DNA of 64,000 bases from Gymnopus androsaceus JB14 (taxonomy: Eukaryota; Basidiomycota; Agaricomycetes; Agaricales; Omphalotaceae): contig ML769510.1 in the NCBI GenBank assembly GCA_009733575.1, forward strand, positions 62,001-126,000. The letters run 5' to 3'. Of the stretch, positions 49,001 through 59,900 are shown piece after piece. A program made the position numbers and the translations under genes. Positions within the stretch are counted from its first letter, which is position 1, and each line of letters starts with the position of its first letter. Below the pieces are notes generated by a model. It searched no databases. It had not been told where the DNA came from and was given only the letters and a program-made list of their open reading frames with translations.

Positions 49001-50408
49001 AACGAATGATTTCGTTTTCTTCTTCCTTCTTCCCCCTCTTCCCTACTCGCTATTATCTGGAACCCCGCGCATCCGTCGCTTCGCTACACGCTCCGCACAC
49101 AGGCTCTATAATCGTCACCCCTCTCCCTGGCGCCATCGAGACCAAGCCCGGATCAGCTACAGTTCCGTTCTGGGGGATCGAGACGGAGGTTGTGGACGGT
49201 GTTAGTGGGGAGGTGAGTTTACTTAGTTTGCATAGGCGTCGGACTGTCACTGATGCAACTACTCTAATAATACTGTTCTATACACTCCTTGCACTCCTCC
49301 CACTACTACTGCTCTCGCTTCCATTTTTACTCAGGCCCTCGAAGGCCCCAACGTCGAAGGTGTGTTGTGTATCAAGAAACCTTGGCCTTCGATCGCGAGA
49401 ACTATTTGGGGTGATCATCAGAGGTGGGTAATTAGCGCCTTTTTTCCTCTTCGTTACTAATTCTCTTCTCTTCTGCCTTCTTTTTCTCTCCTTCTCGGAC
49501 TATATACTCCACTCTTTTCACTATACCCATGTGCCTGCTGCTGCTATTTCGTGCGCCGCACACAGATACATCGACACCTACCTCAAGCCTTACCCTGGAT
49601 ACTACTTCACCGGCGACGGAGCAGCTAGAGACGAACATGGGTATATTTGGATTAAAGGGAGAGTTGATGATGTGCGTTTACCTTATCGTTTTGCTGTAGC
49701 GAATGCTCACTGCTCTGCTCTGCTCTCTTCCATCCTTACCCCCTCCGTCTCCCAAACGTTCATTCCCGTTCCACCCCACCTCATTTGACATCGGTGGTTA
49801 ATGCGTACAGGTAATCAACGTCTCCGGGCACCGCATGTCCACAGCCGAAGTCGAATCCGCTTTGCTCTTGCACAACGGCGTAGCCGAAACCGCAGTGATC
49901 GGGACACCAGACGAGTTGACGGGGCAGGCTGTTAATGCGTTTGTTACTATGAAGCCGTGAGTGTGCCATCTCCTACATTTATCTCCCTTCCCTCTTGAAC
50001 ACCTTTGATTTTCTGCTCGTTCGCTCTCCCTGTTTGTATCCGCTGAACTCTGAACTAATAACTATCTCCTCTTTTTCGCAGTGAATTCACGTTCGAACCC
50101 TCCTCCGAACCCGCCCTCGCCAAAGAGCTTGTCCTCCAAGTAAGAAAGATAATTGGACCCTTCGCAGCACCGAAAAAGGTTTATATTGTTGCGGATTTGC
50201 CGAAGACTAGGAGTGGGAAGGTACGTTGACTAAATTGGCTCTACTGTCTCAGTCTCTCTTCACCAAACAAATTTGTTCCATGTAGATCATCCGCCGCATC
50301 CTCCGTAAAATTGTCGCCGGAGAAGGAGACCAGCTTGGTGATCTTTCGACTGTGGCGGAGCCCGAAGTGGTGGAGATTATCAAGAAGAAGGTTGCTGAGA
50401 GTGCTTAG
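46036..50408 (+). CDS. acetyl-CoA synthetase (with several one-base indels in this assembly)
   Basis: AMP-forming acetate-CoA ligase (ACS family; facA/ACS1 in other fungi), making cytosolic acetyl-CoA. About fourteen exons from ATG 46036 ([20 protein letters not shown]) to TAG 50406-50408. Motifs: [39 protein letters not shown] (A3, AMP binding), [69 protein letters not shown] (A8) and [16 protein letters not shown], whose last Lys is the acetylation-regulated catalytic residue. Four single extra bases break the frame: about 46530 (C), 46573 (G), 48237 (G) and 48252 (T). Removing each restores conserved family sequence such as [19 protein letters not shown]. The phase of the first intron (donor near 46201) is also off. 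An insert rich in Thr and Asn lies at residues near 46430-46520. As this is normally an essential gene, sequencing error is the simplest cause. Confidence 0.92.
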
Positions 50409-51184
50409 GCTTAGGCTGTCTAGTGCTGAACTCGCGGGTGTATTACTTCGATAGGTTGAGTTCAAAGAGATGAATGAAGAAGTGTTTGTATGTATGTAAA
50501 CTACATGGGGTTTCTTTCTTTCCTTTTCTATGTATGTAATAAATGTTTCGAATTCTTATCTTCGCCGAGGTATACTTATTTTCTCTACATGTACAGTAGG
50601 TAGACAGTAGTATTGATACCAATGCTCATTCCTCTATCTCCAAGGTAGTTTTTATTGATTTCCACATTCGACACTGCTAAATTGTTGTGGTAGGTCACCT
50701 GGCGTAAAATCTAGACCTTGGTCTCCTGCTTCTTCCTCTTATATGCGAATGGGCGCGGTTGAGGGAGGCAGTAGTGCACCCAGTAACTAGTAAATTATTT
50801 ACCATGTATTAGTTACAATCCCCATTGACTCCGGCAGTTCCGACTCCTGAGTCTGGGACCAAGCTGTGTATTTATCTATCTATGGATCGACGAATTGTTG
50901 TTGCGCTAACTTCCCTCACCTCCACCTCTCCCTCTCCCACAAACCAGTATGTTGCTCCAACAAAATAACCCAAAGCCCTGCGACTCAACCACACTAAGGC
51001 GGGGACTCTTTCTCTATGCTTTGGGGGTGGTTCCTCAGTCCCTGTTTTCTTGGTTGGTGTCCACCTCTCGCTCATCCATTCCTTGCTGCATTGCTTTGTT
51101 TGGCTCACACTTGGGGGGTAAGTAACATACATTCAGTGTGTCATGCTCCTATGGCCATATGCTCCCTTCTCCGGGCATGGGATA
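50409..51184. other. intergenic stretch downstream of ACS
   Basis: The first 150 bp is the likely 3' untranslated region. Nothing else recognised; overlapping small frames at 50872-51210 are judged chance. Confidence 0.4.
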
Positions 51185-51413
51185 GCCTAGAAAACCCAAA
51201 CCTCACCTAAGCTTCTTAGGTTACCTCACTTGGCTGAGGGTCCCTCAAGGGTGCCTTCAGTTTCCTCAGGCAACTCAGGTTACTTCACGTTGTCAAAAGT
51301 CTACCCCCCCAATTTCTAGGCCATCCTGAAGGAACCTAAGTGTCTTTGAGCTACCTTGAGGTCAACTTCAGCCTTCAGGCTATCCAAGGTCCAGACAGTT
51401 TTCCCTAATGGAT
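51185..51413. mobile_element. degenerate CCTAGG-word element arm
   Basis: Dense CTCAGG, CTTAGG and CCTCAAGG words ending GGTCCAGACAGTTTTCCCTAATGG, which resembles the right ends of elements 5 and 7 (GGCCCAGACCATTTTTGCTGATG) with several changes. No left end found. Confidence 0.45.
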
Positions 51414-51454
51414 TCCATAGACTACATTATTTTATTATGTGTGGATTTCATATA

Positions 51455-51731
51455 CATCAGCAAAACCTGGGTAAAGTGGACAGCACTGGATAGTGCTATC
51501 CAGCACTCATAGCACTCATAGCACACATAGCAAGGTCCCATCTATCCAGAGCTATGGGCTGCTATGGATTGCTATGGATTGCTATAGAGCATGACATCTG
51601 TCAACGGGCAATATAATTTGGGAAGCTCATAGCAACTCATAGCTACCCATAGCAATTCATAGCAGTTCATAGTTCTATGGCTGCTATGGCTTGCTATAAG
51701 AGCTATGGCAGTTATCCAGGTTTTGCTGATG
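51455..51731. mobile_element. CATCAG-TIR element 6 (CATAGCA word), smallest complete copy
   Basis: 277 bp, left end CATCAGCAAAACCTGGGT, right end TCCAGGTTTTGCTGATG, TA on both flanks (51453-51454 and 51732-51733). Almost the whole element is CATAGCA or TGCTATG words, making it strongly self-complementary. Confidence 0.88.
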
Positions 51732-51855
51732 TACAACAATCAACAATACTTTGTAGAACATGGATTCCATAACCAAGGGGTGCCACTGCAGTGTTCTACT
51801 AAAGGCCTAAGCCTTAAGGCCTTAACATAAGTCTTCAGGATTTTGCTTGGATTTA

Positions 51856-54608
51856 CATCAGCAAAAATGATCTGGGCCTTGGATGACCTGAGGACACTTA
51901 AGGATTACCTACATCTGGAAAAATTCCCTAGTGCCCAGGAACATGTAGGTTGCACTGAGGTACCCATAGGGTGACTAGGACACCCGGATATCTAGGCACC
52001 ACAGGCACCCTAAAGAAACCCCCCAAATCCTATGCATCCTGAGGATAGAAAAGTATCTCTGAGGTGTCCCTGAATATTCCTGGGGTGCCCTGGGAATCCA
52101 TAGAGAAAATATTTAAATAATATATTTTTTTACTGTCTTAGCCTCTTACACTCATATTTACCTTCCTTGTTTACTTATTCATTATTCAAGTCTTGGTACT
52201 TAATACACTTATTATAGATGGTTGTTGTGCTTATTGCTCACTGCTTATTATTGTCTTATTCATTTGGTGTTTCAGTGCTTAAATTCAAGTGACTCATAAT
52301 AAACTTAAAGATTGACACCTCACAGGTTTGAACTCTCAGCTTTGCAGTCAACTGTATTATATAAGCAATAACACGAGAGCTCAAAACTACTGAACTATCT
52401 TGATGGAAGATATGCTAGAAACTTTGTGCACTATATACACTAACTAGTGGGGTCAGCTCACCTATAAGAAAATTGGTGAGGACTTGGTCATAAGTGCACA
52501 TGAACCATTCTCCCACCATAGTCTACCAAGACTGTCTCCAATGTTACCTGTAATTATTCTTATGTAAAAAAGCTTGAAATACGAAAACTAGACTCAAATG
52601 TTTTGTCTTTTGGTTAATTTAATTTTGTTGTGAATATAATGTAGTTTTTAATTAAGACATAAAGTATGCAGGACAAAATGTCGGATGGGTGCTTAAATCA
52701 CATGCTCGTAAGCATGGGCACATGACTCCTCTCCCAGGGTGTCCCAGGGCTTCCTAGAGCTTTCCAGGATCCCCAGGAATTTGCCCATTTCCCAGGCAGC
52801 CAAGCCACCTGGGCAGCCTAGGATTTTAGCCAAATCCTGAAGGTCTTTGGTATTTGGGCTTGCTTGAGACTAATTTCTGATTAACCTCAGGGATACTCAA
52901 GGATCCCTAGAATTTGGCCAAAATCCTGGGCTACCTGGGGTGCTTGGGTTGCCTAGTGTTGCCTAGGAATTAGCCAAATTCCTGGGCATCCCTGAGAGTG
53001 ACCAGGCACACTTGGACTTACCTGGGCTTTAGGTAGTTTTCCAGATGTAGGTCTCCTAGGACACCTAGGACACCTAGATCTCCCAGGCTTGCATAAGTCT
53101 ATCCCCTTATTCCTGGGCTTCTTGAAGGAAGCCTGAGGAAGCCTGGGAAGCTTGAGGCAACTTGAGGTAGCCTAGGGATACTTCTACTGAGTTATACAAC
53201 TCATTTATATTACTTAAACCTTACTATCTCATCAAATTCATAGATTTTTGACTCATTTTAAAGTGAACATGTTTTCCGAGACTCATTAATGTTTTACTAG
53301 CCTTAACTTATGAATTGGAACACCTCACCTCAGTATTTTTAACTCAAGTTCAAGTATAACATATTTATCAAGTTAACTATTCATGATGAATCTGATTTGA
53401 CCCCATCAACAGAGTTTGAATTGTATGCAGTCTACAGGCACCCACACAGTTTGGTGCTTATTATATGCAATTCTATGTAGATAAATTTAAATAATTGGGG
53501 TATCTACTGTCCTTTTAATAATATTTATACACATTATAATTCAATGTACTAGTTTATTGAAGCTATTTAGCTTGTAATCCTAGTTCTAGATAAATCTCAG
53601 GCTTCCTCAGGCTTCCTCAGGCTGCAAAGGATTAAGCACCTGACTGGGGGTTGGTTAGTTAGTCCAGCCATCAGGCTGGAAAAAAAAGTTTAACACCCCT
53701 CTAAATGTGTGATTTGGGGCATTTTTGGGACCTCCTTAGTCCATTGCACTTACCACCAGATGTCTGATTAAGCTCATCTCTTGATTCCTCCATTGCTTGT
53801 ATTTTTATAGATGACAGTCATCTTTTTGTCACACCAGTCACATAGTGTTAGATAGTCCTGAAGTTCCAACACTTCAGTGACAATGTTTTCTAAAAAGTGT
53901 CCTTTCAAGATTTACAGTACTTACAGTCTATAAAAAGCTTGGGATAGTGTAATTGCTAGCTCTGAGGCAGAAAAATACCAATATCTAATCTTGATTTACC
54001 ATATATAGTGTGTGGGAACACTTATGTATTTAGTTAGTCTGACTGAAAAGCTGGTTCCAAAAAGTTTGACCTGTTTGAAAGTTTGCAGCCCCTTCAATGA
54101 GGCTCCCTCTGGTGATATCAGGATTCGGGCAAATTTCTATGTGGCCTAGGTCACCCAGGTTGCCTAGGTCACCCAGGTTGCCTAGGTCACCCAGGTTGCC
54201 TAGGTCACCCAGGTTGCCTAGGTCACCCAGGTTGCCTAGGTCACCCAGGTTGCCTAGGTCACCCAGGTTGCCTAGGTCACCCAGGTTGCCTAGGTCACCC
54301 AGGTTGCCTAGGTCACCCAGGTTGCCTAGGTCACCCAGGTTGCCTAGGTCACCCAGGTTGCCTAGGTCACCCAGGTTGCCTAGGTCACCCAGGTTGCCTA
54401 GGTCACCCAGGTTGCCTAGGTCACCCAGGTTGCCTAGGTCACCCAGGTTGCCTAGGTCACCCAGGTTGCCTAGGTCACCCAGGTTGCCTAGGTCACCCAG
54501 GTTGCCTAGGTCACCCAGGTTGCCTAGGTCACCCAGGTTGCCCAGGTTGCCCAGGTCATATTAGTCTAACCTATAGGCTATCCCAGGCCCAGACCATTTT
54601 TGCTGATG
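51856..54608. mobile_element. CATCAG-TIR element 7 (CCTAGG word), 2.75 kb
   Basis: Left end CATCAGCAAAAATGATCTGG and right end CCAGACCATTTTTGCTGATG match over about 26 bp with one or two changes. TA flanks both sides (51854-51855 and 54609-54610). CCTAGG, CCCAGG and CTTGAGG words occur in blocks at 51880-52100, 52730-53170 and 53600-53640, separated by AT-rich filler. The right arm has expanded into an 18-bp satellite. No transposase frame. A tRNA-like fragment with a B-box-like AGTTCAAACC (minus strand, about 52320-52410) lies inside. Confidence 0.82.
54140..54557. repeat. 18-bp tandem satellite (about 22 units)
   Basis: Near-perfect tandem array of GCCTAGGTCACCCAGGTT inside the right arm of element 7. 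The unit is two alternating 9-bp halves (CCTAGGTCA and CCCAGGTTG). An open frame of RLPRSP repeats crosses it but is a by-product of the repeat. Confidence 0.95.
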
Positions 54609-54638
54609 TATCATGCTGAAATTACATTTCCAATAGTA

Positions 54639-54902
54639 CTGTGTCATTTTGATCAATTCGGCAGGCCCTTGTGACCATGACTGACCCAACAAATTTGAAT
54701 TCGGCACCTTGCGGTGGAGCCGCGTGACCTCAGCCAAATTTCGGCATTTTTGACCCAAAATTTGTGTTTTTTGAGGGAATTTTGAGGGTGTCACCCCAAA
54801 GATTTTCAGCACTTTTGAAATGTGACCTGTGACCTGGTTAAATTTCTGCACATCAGAAGGCCTCCGTGACCTGTGATTTCCAAATCAATTGAAATGGTAC
54901 AG
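54639..54902 (-). mobile_element. CTGTA MITE, copy a
   Basis: 264-bp element with ends CTGTGTCATTTTGATCAATT and its near complement AATTGAAATGGTACAG. TA flanks both sides (54637-54638 and 54903-54904). About 85-90 percent similar, by eye, to copy b in opposite orientation. Spurious frames cross it. Confidence 0.85.
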
Positions 54903-55120
54903 TATATACATGATAAACAGGACATTTACCAGCTAGGTTGGCATCATTATACTGAGGTGCTCTATCTTTAGATGTAAGCCTGACCAGTTCAAGTCAGTTT
55001 AAATTGTGAATTGCATTTAACCGCACTGAAAAATGCACTGCTAAAGATTGCACTGATGGACCATTTAAACCAGTGCTCAACTCCCTCCGCCTTGGAAAAC
55101 ACATATCTGTTGTCAAAATA
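54903..55120. other. spacer between inverted MITEs
   Basis: About 218 bp of AT-rich non-coding sequence that separates the two inverted elements; no gene. Confidence 0.5.
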
Positions 55121-55386
55121 CTGTACCATTTCAATTGATTTGGAAATCACAGGTCACGGAGGCCTTCTGACGTGCCAAAATTTAACCAGGTCACAGGTCA
55201 CATTTCAAAAGTGCTGAAAATCTTTGGGGTGACACCCTCAAAATTCCCTCAAAAAACCCAAATTTTGGGTCAAAAATGCCGAAATTTGGCTGAGGTCACG
55301 TGGCTCCACCGCGAGGTGCCGAATCCAAAATTTTGTTGGGTCAGTCACGGTCACAAGGGCCTGCCGAATTGATTGAAATGATACAG
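55121..55386 (+). mobile_element. CTGTA MITE, copy b
   Basis: 266-bp element, left end CTGTACCATTTCAATTGATT, right end AATTGATTGAAATGATACAG, TA on both flanks (55119-55120 and 55387-55388). TA duplication and short ends fit a Tc1/mariner-mobilised (Stowaway-like) MITE. Confidence 0.85.
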
Positions 55387-55994
55387 TATGTTTGGGACAA
55401 CAGGAATGCAGCAGAAAAGTACAAGCTAGAACTCCACATTTTTAGTATCTGGCTATCCAAGTATGAACAACTGCAGGTGCAGAAATAAATATTTGCTTGT
55501 GTACAGTTTTACAGTATTTTTGAAACTAAGAAATTTACTGAATATAGCAGGTAATTCCCAGAGGCATATTTCCAATTGTGCCAGCACAGTTTCACTGAAT
55601 GCATGGATTGAGTCCATAACTTGAATTAAGTGAGAATAGGGATGGTCAAAGTGGATGCTGAAATGATCGCTGAAACATCGCTGAAATGACTGCTGAATAA
55701 ATCACATTTCATGTTTCAGTGGCAGTTTTGTTGAACGACCTTTTTTTTTCCGCTTAATTTTGCTGCTTAAATATAACTGCTGAATTTGATTTTATACTGT
55801 AATTGTGCTACCAAAAAAAATTTATTCCACTTCTATACAACTCTCCTCATGCCCTATGGTGAACGACGTCCAGCACGAGCCAAACGGCTTGTTCGGATGT
55901 ACGCCAAGTTTCAGTCTTGGTGAGAAAAGCACACAAAACATCGTGGTGAACGCAAACAAGAGGCTGGTGTCTCCAACAGATTTTTTTTCGTGGC
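55387..55994. other. non-coding stretch
   Basis: No gene. The word GCTGAAAT/ATTTCAGC recurs near 55655-55735. Otherwise AT-rich. Confidence 0.4.
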
Positions 55995-56930
55995 TTTTTT
56001 TTTTTTTTTTTTTTTTTTTGAATCCCGTTTATTTGCCTCTGCGCAGGAGCGTATGGTAGCGAATACCTGTACGTAGGCACTAATCTATCGTAAATTTACG
56101 AAAAGTATGTATAATGTTCTCTGGTAAATGTGTCTTCATCCGTAGGGTTCTCAATAGATCCCCATTAATAGCCCCATGTGCCAATGTTTAGTATAGTAGT
56201 AGATTGTGGAATATGTGGAGAAATAGTCCGCTACTCTCCGTCATCTGTCCCCCAAGGTGGTAGCTCCCCTACGATGTGTCGGAACCTCCCAGTGTTGTTC
56301 ACAAAACGGAATAAATGTTTCAGCGTTTTCGGGTTCGTGAGCAGCGCGGACATTGTCCAACCATCCTGAGGTACCTCCTGTCTTAATCGGGCTCTCGGGT
56401 TGCGGTGGCTCAGGCATTCCATAAGGTAGTGGAATACTGTTTCGGGTTTTCGTTTCGCAGCAGGGGCAGGTTGGTGATTCAACTTGCTTGATCCGATATA
56501 AGTGTTTCTGTAGCGGGGAATGACCAGTTCGTAATTGGGTGAGGATGGATAGTAGTCTTCGAGGGAGGGCTCGTGATAGTTTCCAGTACTTCCGGCTTGC
56601 GTCAGTCGCATTCGAGTTGTCGATGGCCTGGAATTTTGCATATTGGGGTGATTCCATCCACTCCTGTGCATGCCGGGTCTCCAGTTCCTTCTTGTACTTC
56701 CTGACTGCGGATGTTCGACTCTTTGGAAGGCGTTTGTGAGGCTGAGAAGGGAGTTTTTTGTTGGGACTGGATTGCACTGCTGTCTCCACCGCTTTCTTTG
56801 CTTCAACATCCGCTCGTTCGTTTCCTGCGTAGCCCATGTGTCCTGGGACCCATGAAATGATGACTTTTATTCTGGGATGGATGGCTTTTTTCGCGGCTTC
56901 AAAGATCTTTCCTTGCCAGCAACAATGCTA
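55995..56930 (-). mobile_element. 5'-truncated LINE (Tad-like) with poly-A tail and RNase H fragment
   Basis: Minus-strand relic of a non-LTR retrotransposon. About 56930-56231 encodes the end of ORF2: VIISWVPGHMGYAGNERAD, the C-terminal RNase H signature, then LTQLRTGHSPLQKHLYRI and a CPCC-type Zn motif, with HYLMECLSHRNPRARLR in a neighbouring frame, so one frameshift lies near 56450. Downstream, a run of 25 T on the plus strand (55995-56019) is the poly-A tail. The 5' side is cut off at the Harbinger element. Confidence 0.8.
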
Positions 56931-56953
56931 GCACTACCAGCACTGCATCTTTC

Positions 56954-59900
56954 TTGAAGAGTGACCAAGAGTCTGACCAGGAATGTTTGGGAAAAGAGCT
57001 AAAGGGTGTTGCTTCCTTTTCTGCTTCTCTTCCCTCTCTAGCAGAACCCGAGGATGAAGAGGATGTTGATGGATTTATGGCATATGATGAAAGAGGATTG
57101 GATGATAGTTCTGATGTAGAGATGGACATCGACGATATAGAGCAGCAATCTACGGCAAGGAGATGGGTAAAAGAGGAAATACAGGAGATGTACACTCACC
57201 GCTATGAAGCTCCACGAGACCAACTCCCAAGACCTTCCCAATCATATCTCCACCATGTCTTGATAACTTTGAAGAATGGCCATGCCAATTATTTCCGTCA
57301 GGAGCTCCAAGTCACACCCTACACCTTCAACAAACTTGTTGCTGCAATCAAAAATGACCCAGTTTTTGAAAATTCCTCGGAAGCAGCCCATCAAGCACCT
57401 GTTGAAGAACAGCTTGCTGTTTTACTCTATTGTTTTGGTCACGATGATGAGTTAGATTTGTGCTGGGTATGAAAACCAACCAAACAACAATCACCCCAAT
57501 CAGATATAATCCAAAAGGTTTAATTTAATGCGAGGAAGGAGGTTGTCGAAGGTTCCCTCGACTACTAATTGATTTGAAGAGAAAAGCACTTGACAGTTGA
57601 CACAGATAGTGCGCAATGAACAAGGTTTTATATTTGGAGGGAGGTTTTGAAAAGCCAACTAACGTACGACGACGCGCTGAACTAATTGAGGGGAAAGCAA
57701 ACACCAAAGCACAGGTCAAGTACGCCGACTCAACAAACAACTTTGCGTATCTCGGGAGCCTTTACGTCACCGCGCAATGATACTCCAACTCTCAGGGATT
57801 CCCGCGAGTTACCTAACAAGCTTATACAACCGCCACGCAAGTCACTCGAGTAGACATTTTTAACACACTCAGCGAAGAGCGGGCAAGGGGTAGAATCTGT
57901 TGGTAAAGCTAGGTAACACTCCGAGAAGCTTCCTCCCTAAAACTAGACCAAGCCGACACTTGGGTCCAAGACCTTTCCTAATCAACAACAGGCTCGTCGA
58001 GGTGTGCACGTTAGGCTCCACCTGCGGTCCTAAGACTGATGTGACCTCTCTTTGAGATGAAAACCAGGAATGCTCGACTTAATAGCCGGGAAGTAGAATG
58101 AACAGCCTCAGTATTATCGAGGTTACAAGAAGGCCACCCGTTTCAAAGGTTGTAGAGGACGATGCAGACGCATCTGAGCGTGTATGAATCACTACAGGTC
58201 CTAAGATAGAACTGCGTTTCAGGTATCAAGTCTAACTTGGATTGCCATGTAGAATGTAGCTACCCTTATATACTGGTACATCTCGGAAAAATACTAAAAC
58301 AAAGGAATAATATGAAAGAGATCAAGACATGTCCATAAATGTAAAATAATAAATAATCTTCCTCAATAAATCATCTCGGCACACCTAATCTTCGGGAAAT
58401 CCATATCTCGGAATGGCAATGCTTGGAATTTGGTCCTAGATGAACTCGAGTCACTTTCTTTTGCCTCGGAAACTGTGCAGGTCCTCCAAATTTATGACTC
58501 GGTGAAGTTCTATGGTGTTTGAAACATTCCATGAACAGCCCTCAGAAGTATATCCATCTTTGTCTTGCCAATAGCGAGCTAGACATTATGCCTAGTTCCG
58601 TGTGGACTTAAGCCTAGATGCCTTGTAGCACATGGATCTCGGAACAACACTGAAGCTTGGACAGGAATTATTCCTAGTCATTCCTTGCTTTAAGAGTGAT
58701 TGCAATGAGGTTGATCAGGTGGCCGCGTTGGTGATGCCATGGCAGGTATACCTCGGCACCCTCTAGCAATACGCAACCCAAAAACACACCATCAATTACA
58801 TTTGCCTCGGAGTCCTAATGGAGCCTCGGGCATCCAGCTAGTACAACATTTGGTCTCAGAGAGTTTAGCTTGCCTAGATGATTCTGTCATCCATGTTGCT
58901 TTTATCATCTCGGTCAAAAGACTTGTGACATCGCGGGAGTATTTCCATTCATCGCGGCAGCTCCGGGCCGGAGTTACCGGACATTCCGCGACGAGATTGC
59001 CTAGGCAAGCTTTCATCTTGTCAAGAGTTTTCATCTCGGCAGAGTAACATTGTAAATTTTGTATAACCAACTCGTTGGGCTGCATCAAGTGCTGCCTCGG
59101 AAACTTCAATCCCTCGGGTATGTCTTTTGATTGTCTAGCCTAGTAATAATTATACGTGGGCTTGGAATAGCCTTGCTCATCAACTCGGTATCCGCCAAGC
59201 TTGACTTGCTACACCATACAATGTATAGGACTTGGAACGAGATGCATTCACAAAGTTAAGTGAGATACCATTAACGTGTACCATCACTCTGCAATCTCTA
59301 GAGTACAATAGACTCTCAATAGACTTCAACTATCAGCTCGGGCTCACTATAGTTCTTGGTATAACCGTATTGAGTATAATACAGAATCTAGGATTATCAA
59401 TTCTGTACAGTTTCAGCTTTAGCTGAAAATCAGTGTATCAACGACAGAAACACTGCAAGCATACAGGGTGTCTGCAATTGGGCTGGAATAGGGAAGGGGA
59501 CCATGCTTTTATACACCAAGCGTGTCCTCACAGCTCTACTGTGACCTGAATTCATGCAGGATGCGGTACGGATGCCAAATGAGGATGAGAAGGAGGAAGC
59601 AAAGAAGTGGGTTGAAAGGCATTCTTGTAAAGCCTGGCGGAATGGTTGGTGTTTTGTTGACGGGACACTTATTCCTCTTTATACTCAACCTTACTGGTAT
59701 GGAGAAATTTATTTTAGAAAGTGCTGGTACTCGTTGAATATACAGGTCTGTCTGCGTTGAGCTTTTGACAGTTGGTTACTGACAGGTTCTCGCACAGATT
59801 GTCAACCTTCCCAATCTCCAAATCATTGATTTTGGATACAGCCATACGGGAAGCACTCACAATGCAACAGCATGGGAAGGAACACGTATTGCCACCAATC

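Noticed and set aside
54097..54564. 155-codon open frame of RLPRSP repeats
   Set aside because: It is a reading-frame by-product of the 18-bp satellite; no start context, homology or non-repeat part.
5338..54608. CRISPR-like arrays in word-rich arms
   Set aside because: Words are 6-9 bp with no constant repeat-spacer pattern, and the genome is eukaryotic.
54561..55372. Similar open frames on opposite strands (MQKFNQVTGHISK and MPKFNQVTGHISK starts)
   Set aside because: They are the two inverted MITE copies read through; no protein evidence.
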